Positions 5,846 to 10,265 of a stretch of DNA of 10,265 nt are shown here, piece after piece. The notes beneath the pieces were generated by a model. That model did no database searches. It was not told where the DNA came from and was given only the letters and a program-made list of their open reading frames with translations. The stretch is taken from assembly GCA_016839665.1 (NCBI GenBank), contig JAEOTU010000004.1, positions 1 to 10,265 of the forward strand, in the 5' to 3' direction. The translations under genes and the position numbers were made by a program. Each line of letters begins with the position of its first letter. Within the stretch, counting starts at the first letter, position 1. This DNA comes from Candidatus Hodarchaeota archaeon. GTDB taxonomy: Archaea > Asgardarchaeota > Heimdallarchaeia > Hodarchaeales > Hodarchaeaceae.

Positions 5846-6838
5846 CTAGTCTACAAAAATTCTATCATCATCGTAATAGATGCCATTTTCCAAAAATAAC
5901 TCTTTTAAATGATGTTCTACCATGAAACGTTCAAATGTTTCAAATATAAATGGTGGCTCACTCTTTTTTCCTTGATAGATAAATGATTGGATTGTTATCT
6001 CCTCAATTGTTGTTCCATTTTTTTGCTTCTGAGTTAGAAATTCAATTATTCGTCCTTTTCTTTCATCAAAAACCTTGCTATAATTCCTTAAGCGTGTTAA
6101 GCACTCTTGCTTATCTTCAATTGGTGAGGTGTGACTTGGAACAATCCATGAAATCTCGTGATTTTCAATAAAATTTTCCAACTTATCAATAGACCGTCGA
6201 AAAGATTGTATATCAGCATTTCTCCACCCATACCATGGCCCGAATTTAGATAAATCAATATCTCCAATGAAAAGAACTTTACTATCAGGTTCATACAATC
6301 CGCAGTGACCCGGGGAATGTCCAGGTAAATGAATTATGTCTACACTTTTTTTACCAATATCCAATGTACAATCAAGATCAATCGACTGAATATTGCTAAG
6401 AGTCAAGTCTGACCATCCTGAAAGCCCTTCTTGCTTTAGGAAGTTCTCAAAGTGAGACGTCCATTGATCCCAATCTGATGAACTAAGGTCAGATTGGTGG
6501 CAAAATTCAAGAAATGTCTTTTTATTGATAAGAGCGTCCTTTTCCGAAGGATGAATGAGCTTAGGGGTTTCCGAGAAAGTGTAAGAACCAATGATGTGAT
6601 CAATATGGTAGTGTGAGAAGAAGATTGAGTCTTCTAAACCAATATTGAAGAATTCTTTTACAGTGTTTAATTGTCCAGTCCTATGTTGGAACCCAGCATC
6701 AACAACTAATTTGACTTGATCATCAAATAATAACGTGTTAGAGGTGAAAAGTTTTGATTTCGGTCTGATTAAGACGACATTGGGAGAAAGAATCCGTCCA
6801 TTGAATCGGGCTAAGTCACTCTTGGAATAATGAACCAT
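5846..6838 (-). CDS. Metallo-beta-lactamase-fold hydrolase
   Basis: A 330-residue protein with the full set of MBL metal ligands: H76-Y-H78-I-D80-H81, H174 in LPGHSPGH, D193 in FIGDID, and H236 in PSHTSP. These bind two zinc or iron ions that activate water for hydrolysis. After the core (about residues 20-245) an alpha-helical C-terminal part of about 85 residues resembles the winged-helix tail of LACTB2-like members, which act on thioesters, nucleic acids or other substrates. There is no signal peptide, so it should be cytosolic. The FxGD motif lies in the hydrolase group and not in the flavodiiron group, because no flavodoxin domain follows. The start at 6838 has only a weak ribosome site; a TATA-like TTTAATAC (6856-6863) close upstream would fit a very short or absent leader. 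The substrate cannot be stated. Its position after an acyl-CoA ligase allows, but does not show, an acyl-thioester role. Confidence 0.88.
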   Translation of the reverse strand: MVHYSKSDLARFNGRILSPNVVLIRPKSKLFTSNTLLFDDQVKLVVDAGFQHRTGQLNTVKEFFNIGLEDSIFFSHYHIDHIIGSYTFSETPKLIHPSEKDALINKKTFLEFCHQSDLSSSDWDQWTSHFENFLKQEGLSGWSDLTLSNIQSIDLDCTLDIGKKSVDIIHLPGHSPGHCGLYEPDSKVLFIGDIDLSKFGPWYGWRNADIQSFRRSIDKLENFIENHEISWIVPSHTSPIEDKQECLTRLRNYSKVFDERKGRIIEFLTQKQKNGTTIEEITIQSFIYQGKKSEPPFIFETFERFMVEHHLKELFLENGIYYDDDRIFVD

Positions 6839-6871
6839 AACGGAGTCTTTCCCATGTATTAAAGTGAGTTA

Positions 6872-6913
6872 CAAAGAAAAAAAATGATACAAGTTACTAT
6901 TGTAAGTAACTTG
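6872..6913 (-). terminator. Hairpin plus T-run terminator after the acyl-CoA ligase gene
   Basis: CAAGTTACT (6890-6898) pairs perfectly with AGTAACTTG (6905-6913), a 9-bp stem with a 6-base loop. On the minus strand it starts nine bases after the ligase stop codon and is followed by ATCA and then eight T residues. U-runs are the main archaeal termination signal. It separates the ligase from the MBL-fold gene downstream. Confidence 0.65.
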
Positions 6914-6922
6914 AACTTGTGC

Positions 6923-8668
6923 TTAACCATCAATTGACTTTTTACGGCCAGCTTTTTTCCATACCGCATCTCTTAATTCTCGGTGAAGAACCTTGCCTAT
7001 AGCGCTCTTAGGTAGCTCATCGATAAAAACAACTTTTCGTGGGATTTTATAACGTGCAATGCGACCTTTACAGAACTCAATAAGCTCCTCTTCTGAAGCA
7101 GTTTCATCATCCTGTAAAACAACAAACGCCATAACCGTTTCACCTCGGATAGCATGTGGTGCTCCAATAACAGCGACTTCTTGAACCGCAGGATGCTCAA
7201 TAAGTTCCTCCTCAACCTCGCGTGGATAAACTTTTAATCCGCTGACGTCTATCATGTCTTTCTTACGACCAGTAATGAAGAAGAAGCCGTCATCATCAAA
7301 GTAGCCAATATCACCAGTCAAAAAGAACCCATCACTGTTGAAAGCGTTTGCTGTCTCTTCTGGTTTCTTCCAATAGCCCTTCATGACTTGAGGCCCTTTG
7401 ATTCCAATCTCGCCTTCTTCCCCCTGTGGAAGTTCTGTATCCTGTCCACCCTCTTTGGGATCATAGATTTTGACATCGGTATCTGCAATAGGAAAACCTA
7501 TACTACCTGCACGCTTTAACCCTTTAACTAGCGGGTTCACATGTGTAACAGGACTTGTTTCTGTCAATCCATACCCCTCTACCACGTTTGCTCCAGTTAA
7601 TTCTTCAAAATTATACATGACTTGCTCGGGGAGTGGAGCAGCGCCAGATAAGCATGCCCGAATTGAAGTCAGATCATAATCTTTGATATCCTTGTGGAAA
7701 AGAAGACCTACATACATACTAGGAACAGCATGGAAAAACGTCGGTTTATATTTATAGAGAGTCTCCAATAAATCCTGTAACATAGGCCTTCCCGCTAGTG
7801 GATCTGTAATTAAAACCATTTTAGAGGACGCATAGATCGCTGCAAGCATGATACAATTTAGAGCGAATATGTGAAACATTGGAAGGGCACAAATAAAGCA
7901 TTCCTCACCCTGAACGATCGGTGGATACATAACATTTGTTAATTGAAGCTGATTACTGACGATGTTATAATGAGTGAGCATTGCGCCTTTACTTACACCA
8001 GTTGTGCCGCCCGTATACTGTATTAATGCTAAATCTTCTTTAGGATCGATCTCAACATCTGGGACCTCATTAGGATTGCCTTCTTCTACCATTTTCTTAA
8101 AGGACAAATCTCCTTCTTGAATTCCTTTACGTGGAGGCATTTTTCCGAAAAGCATGCCTAGGACTCTTTTCGACAATGAGATCTCGTCATGTAACGAGGT
8201 AACGATGACATGATCGAGATCTACTAGGCCTCTGTCACGTAACTTGCGAACTCGTTTATAGACAATATCTACACAGATAATAACACGGGCACCAGAGTCA
8301 TTAAGCTGATATTCTAACTCATGGTCGACATATTGAGTGTTGAAAGGTACAATCATAGCACCAAGACGATTAATAGCAAAAAATGCGACTACAAACTGGG
8401 GACAATTGGGTAAATAAATTCCTATCCGATCCCCTTTCTTTACACCTATTTTATGAAGTGCATTTGCAAAACGAAGAACTCGATCCCATAATTCCCGATA
8501 TTTTAGTTTTTTATCAAAAAAAATTGTCGCAACATTATCGGGGTCTGATATTACTGCCTCCTCAAGGAATTTATAAATTGGGAAGTCTTCAGGATACTCG
8601 AGAGTCTTTGGAATCTCTTCTGGCCAGCTTTTATACCAAGGTTTTTCATATTCTTTGATCTGTTCCAT
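6923..8668 (-). CDS. AMP-forming long-chain fatty-acyl-CoA ligase
   Basis: A 581-residue member of the ANL adenylate-forming superfamily, most like FadD/medium-to-long-chain acyl-CoA synthetases. It activates a carboxylic acid with ATP to an acyl-AMP and then an acyl-CoA. Motifs appear in order: the phosphate loop YTGGTTGVSKG (218-228), GYGLTETSP (365-373), LTGDIGYFDDDGFF (450-463, with the adenosine-binding D453), TGRKKDMI (466-473), and the C-terminal PKSAIGKVLHREL (553-565) with the catalytic lysine K559. Both the large N-terminal and the mobile C-terminal domains are complete, and the length is normal. The N-terminal extension with several tryptophans (KPWYKSWPEEIP) is common in archaeal and bacterial FadD-like proteins. 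It ends at the terminator at 6872-6913, so it is probably a single-gene unit. Chain length preference cannot be read from the sequence. Confidence 0.93.
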   Translation of the reverse strand: MEQIKEYEKPWYKSWPEEIPKTLEYPEDFPIYKFLEEAVISDPDNVATIFFDKKLKYRELWDRVLRFANALHKIGVKKGDRIGIYLPNCPQFVVAFFAINRLGAMIVPFNTQYVDHELEYQLNDSGARVIICVDIVYKRVRKLRDRGLVDLDHVIVTSLHDEISLSKRVLGMLFGKMPPRKGIQEGDLSFKKMVEEGNPNEVPDVEIDPKEDLALIQYTGGTTGVSKGAMLTHYNIVSNQLQLTNVMYPPIVQGEECFICALPMFHIFALNCIMLAAIYASSKMVLITDPLAGRPMLQDLLETLYKYKPTFFHAVPSMYVGLLFHKDIKDYDLTSIRACLSGAAPLPEQVMYNFEELTGANVVEGYGLTETSPVTHVNPLVKGLKRAGSIGFPIADTDVKIYDPKEGGQDTELPQGEEGEIGIKGPQVMKGYWKKPEETANAFNSDGFFLTGDIGYFDDDGFFFITGRKKDMIDVSGLKVYPREVEEELIEHPAVQEVAVIGAPHAIRGETVMAFVVLQDDETASEEELIEFCKGRIARYKIPRKVVFIDELPKSAIGKVLHRELRDAVWKKAGRKKSIDG

Positions 8669-8797
8669 TTTGTTATTTCCACCAAATTAGTTCGTTCTTC
8701 TTCATGAGGGTAAAGGAATTACATAACTCCTATTAATTCTATTCAACACGTAAAAGGAATTAACTAAAGTTCTGATTTTAATTTGTTCTCGTATGCC

Positions 8798-8806
8798 TAT
8801 AAATAT
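8798..8806 (-). promoter_or_regulatory. Candidate TATA box of the acyl-CoA ligase gene
   Basis: The minus strand reads ATATTTATA, preceded by a run of A. It predicts transcription from about 8775 and a leader of about 105 bases that would contain both copies of the direct repeat at 8710 and 8750. Confidence 0.4.
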
Positions 8807-9030
8807 TTTTTGTGAAAGCGTATCCATTTGTTAATTATTTTATAATCAGTTTTAACTTTCTTGTGAGAACTTCAAATCAGGGTTTATTGATTCTAAAAAA
8901 GCCTTTAATTAGGAGTATTTGAGTTAGAAGGTTATACTGCACAATAAACTTATGTTAAAAGCACCATTGGAACCTATAGGAAAATTGACTTTATATATGG
9001 GTGATTTGGATTTGAAAAATTGAACGTAAG

Positions 9031-9040
9031 ATTTATAAAA
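9031..9040 (+). promoter_or_regulatory. Candidate TATA box of the solute-binding protein gene
   Basis: ATTTATAAAA with a purine-rich ACGTAAG just upstream. Transcription would start near 9060, leaving a leader of about 80 bases. A second candidate, TTTATATATG near 8990-8999, lies about 40 bases further upstream. Confidence 0.45.
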
Positions 9041-9141
9041 ATCACTTACCCATGATTTCGAATTGTGAGTAACAAATTTCATTTTGTACCCATAATAGAA
9101 GTTAATAGAAAAAAATAGGTTAAAACAAAAAGTGAGAAGAA

Positions 9142-10265
9142 ATGAAGAAAATTAGAACGATTTTTTTGATTTTAGTCATCCTAGGCATGTTTTTATCCAT
9201 GTCAAATGTTCAGATTGGAAAAGCTAAAGTCAATCAAAGTACAATAAAGATTGGTGGTCTTGGACCACTAGCTATCACTCCAGGTAAAGATATGAAGGCT
9301 GGTTCAGAGCTGGCTGTTAAGGAAATCAATGATGCTGGTGGTGTTACTGTCGGTGGTACCGCGTACGACTTTGAATTAATTACTGAAACGTCATCTCATC
9401 CCACAACTGGTTTACCAGATACTGACACTGCTGTTACTAGCGCAGCTAAACTTATGGACCAAGATGATGTTGTATCGATGTTTGGATTATTCCGCACAGA
9501 GGTCACAATTGCAGTAATGGCAACATTAGATAGACCTTTCCTCGGTGTAGGATCAACAGCACCCATTATCACCCCCTACTTTTGGAGACTTTCACCAAGC
9601 AATGGTACCCAGCTAACTAGAGCACTTCTTGATCTTTACGCCTTGGGTTTGGTAGGTAAAGGTGTAGTAAACATTACTATCGTCCGTGAGGATGCTGCAT
9701 GGTCCTTAGCAATGAGTGGTGGTATTAAATACTACTTACACACTGCTCTCCCATACGCTTATGGAATTCCTGTAATGAATTTCACAAACGATATAAAGAT
9801 CTCAGAAGGAGCTACATATTCTGTTGTTGAGTCAGCTCTTACACCAATAAAGTCAACACTGGACGGCTTGAATGTCAATTCTATTATGACTATCTTTTCC
9901 GGCCCAGCTGGTAGACACATCACAGAAGCATGGGCAGCGTTGAACATGACTCAGTACTTGGCAGGAATTAATGTAGAAGCTCAATCTAGTACCCACTTTG
10001 CCGAAACCGCAGGGGCCGCCTATGGTGAGATCTATCTCATAGCTATGCCTGCTGACAAGAATGTAACCACCAAATCTGGACCTTTCAAACAGGCTTATTG
10101 GGATGAATACACTGAGCTACCTACTTACACAGCAGCTGCTTCTTATGATGCTGTCTATGTGATAAAGGACGCAATTGAGCGAGCTAATTCCTATGATTCA
10201 GATGCCATCCAAGCGGTCTTAAACCAGACTGACTACTTAGGAGCACAATACAAGGTAAAGTTTAC
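9142..10265 (+). CDS. Secreted ABC-type solute-binding protein (branched-chain amino acid type), 3' end cut off
   Basis: An open frame of 374 codons runs to the right edge. The N-terminus (MKKIRTIFLILVILGMFLSM) is a clear signal peptide or membrane anchor, probably cleaved near residues 28-30. The mature part starts with STIKIGGLGPLAITPGKDMKAG, the usual opening of the LivJ-like Peripla_BP_6 family, followed by GSELAVKEINDAGGV. The family is known to deliver branched-chain amino acids, amides, urea or aromatic and other organic acids to ABC permeases. There is no lipobox cysteine, and indeed no cysteine at all. Seven N-x-S/T sequons (N31, N154, N177, N213, N268, N307, N361) fit an N-glycosylated archaeal surface protein. 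Its base composition is richer in G and C than that of its neighbours, as often seen in highly expressed secreted proteins. Permease and ATPase genes, if present, would be downstream outside the window. The ligand is unknown. Confidence 0.88.
   Translation, partial: MKKIRTIFLILVILGMFLSMSNVQIGKAKVNQSTIKIGGLGPLAITPGKDMKAGSELAVKEINDAGGVTVGGTAYDFELITETSSHPTTGLPDTDTAVTSAAKLMDQDDVVSMFGLFRTEVTIAVMATLDRPFLGVGSTAPIITPYFWRLSPSNGTQLTRALLDLYALGLVGKGVVNITIVREDAAWSLAMSGGIKYYLHTALPYAYGIPVMNFTNDIKISEGATYSVVESALTPIKSTLDGLNVNSIMTIFSGPAGRHITEAWAALNMTQYLAGINVEAQSSTHFAETAGAAYGEIYLIAMPADKNVTTKSGPFKQAYWDEYTELPTYTAAASYDAVYVIKDAIERANSYDSDAIQAVLNQTDYLGAQYKVKF

Larger units (their letters stand above)
8669..9141. other. 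473-bp divergent intergenic region
   Basis: No gene is supported here. The stretch is very AT-rich. It holds a candidate TATA box for the ligase (8798-8806), two candidate TATA boxes for the solute-binding gene (near 8989-8998 and 9031-9040) and an imperfect direct repeat, GTAAAGGAATTA at 8710-8721 and GTAAAAGGAATTA at 8750-8762. The two repeat copies start 40 bp apart. The ligase leader would be about 105 bases. Confidence 0.5.

Noticed and set aside
6097..6294. Minus-strand frames in another phase at 6097-6294 and 6997-7215
   Set aside because: They overlap the MBL-fold and acyl-CoA ligase genes, whose motifs are intact in the main frame.
8718..8730. Start-stop element AGGAGTTATGTAA on the minus strand in the ligase leader
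   Set aside because: Only two bases separate the ribosome-site-like AGGAG from the ATG, and the frame is a single codon; more likely chance.
8996..9023. Eight-codon plus-strand frame (MGDLDLKN) upstream of the solute-binding gene
   Set aside because: No ribosome site, and it lies upstream of the better TATA box at 9031.
9759..9947. Minus-strand 62-codon frame
   Set aside because: It is antisense to the continuous solute-binding protein frame and shows no domain.
1..10265. CRISPR array, insertion sequence, tRNA or rRNA gene
   Set aside because: I found no regularly spaced repeats, transposase motifs, terminal repeats or cloverleaf-like sequence on either strand by eye; a covariance-model search would be needed to exclude a small RNA gene.

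Overview
The window looks archaeal. It is AT-rich. Shine-Dalgarno sites resemble GGAGGTGAT and sit a few bases before the starts. TATA-like boxes (TTTAAATA, TTTATAAA) lie upstream of several genes. The secreted protein at the right end has no lipobox but carries seven N-glycosylation sequons. The gene mix (CCG-domain iron-sulfur proteins with a GlcD-type flavoprotein, a CGGC protein, a fatty-acyl-CoA ligase, a branched-chain amino-acid type binding protein) fits an anaerobic heterotrophic archaeon. An Asgard lineage is possible, but nothing here proves it.

Layout, left to right. (1) Bases 1-868, minus strand: the 5' part of a GT-A-like glycosyltransferase-type protein that runs off the left edge. 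(2) 869-1041: spacer with a perfect 10-bp inverted repeat. (3) 1042-4615, minus strand: a tight three-gene operon read right to left, made of a CCG-domain iron-sulfur protein, a GlcD/VAO-type FAD protein and a second CCG-domain iron-sulfur protein. The junctions are a 5-base gap (or GTGA overlap) and a TAATG overlap. (4) 4616-4928: a divergent promoter region with symmetric elements. (5) 4929-5408, plus strand: a CGGC-domain protein, ending at a hairpin shared with the convergent gene. (6) 5449-5781, minus: a small SWIM zinc-finger protein. (7) 5846-6838, minus: a metallo-beta-lactamase-fold hydrolase. (8) 6872-6913: a hairpin plus T-run terminator. (9) 6923-8668, minus: an AMP-forming acyl-CoA ligase. 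(10) 8669-9141: a 473-bp divergent intergenic region. (11) 9142 to the right edge, plus: a secreted ABC-type solute-binding protein, truncated by the window.

Functionally, the central operon reads as an FAD oxidoreductase that oxidises an organic hydroxy compound and passes electrons through ferredoxin-type clusters to CCG-domain (HdrB/D-like) subunits. Each CCG protein keeps one complete CCG motif set and one eroded one. The flavoprotein lacks the HxGDGNxH motif of classical glycolate/D-lactate enzymes, so its substrate is open. The acyl-CoA ligase and solute-binding protein suggest uptake and activation of organic acids, but the sequence does not link them directly to the operon. I see no RNA gene, CRISPR array, insertion sequence or phage gene.
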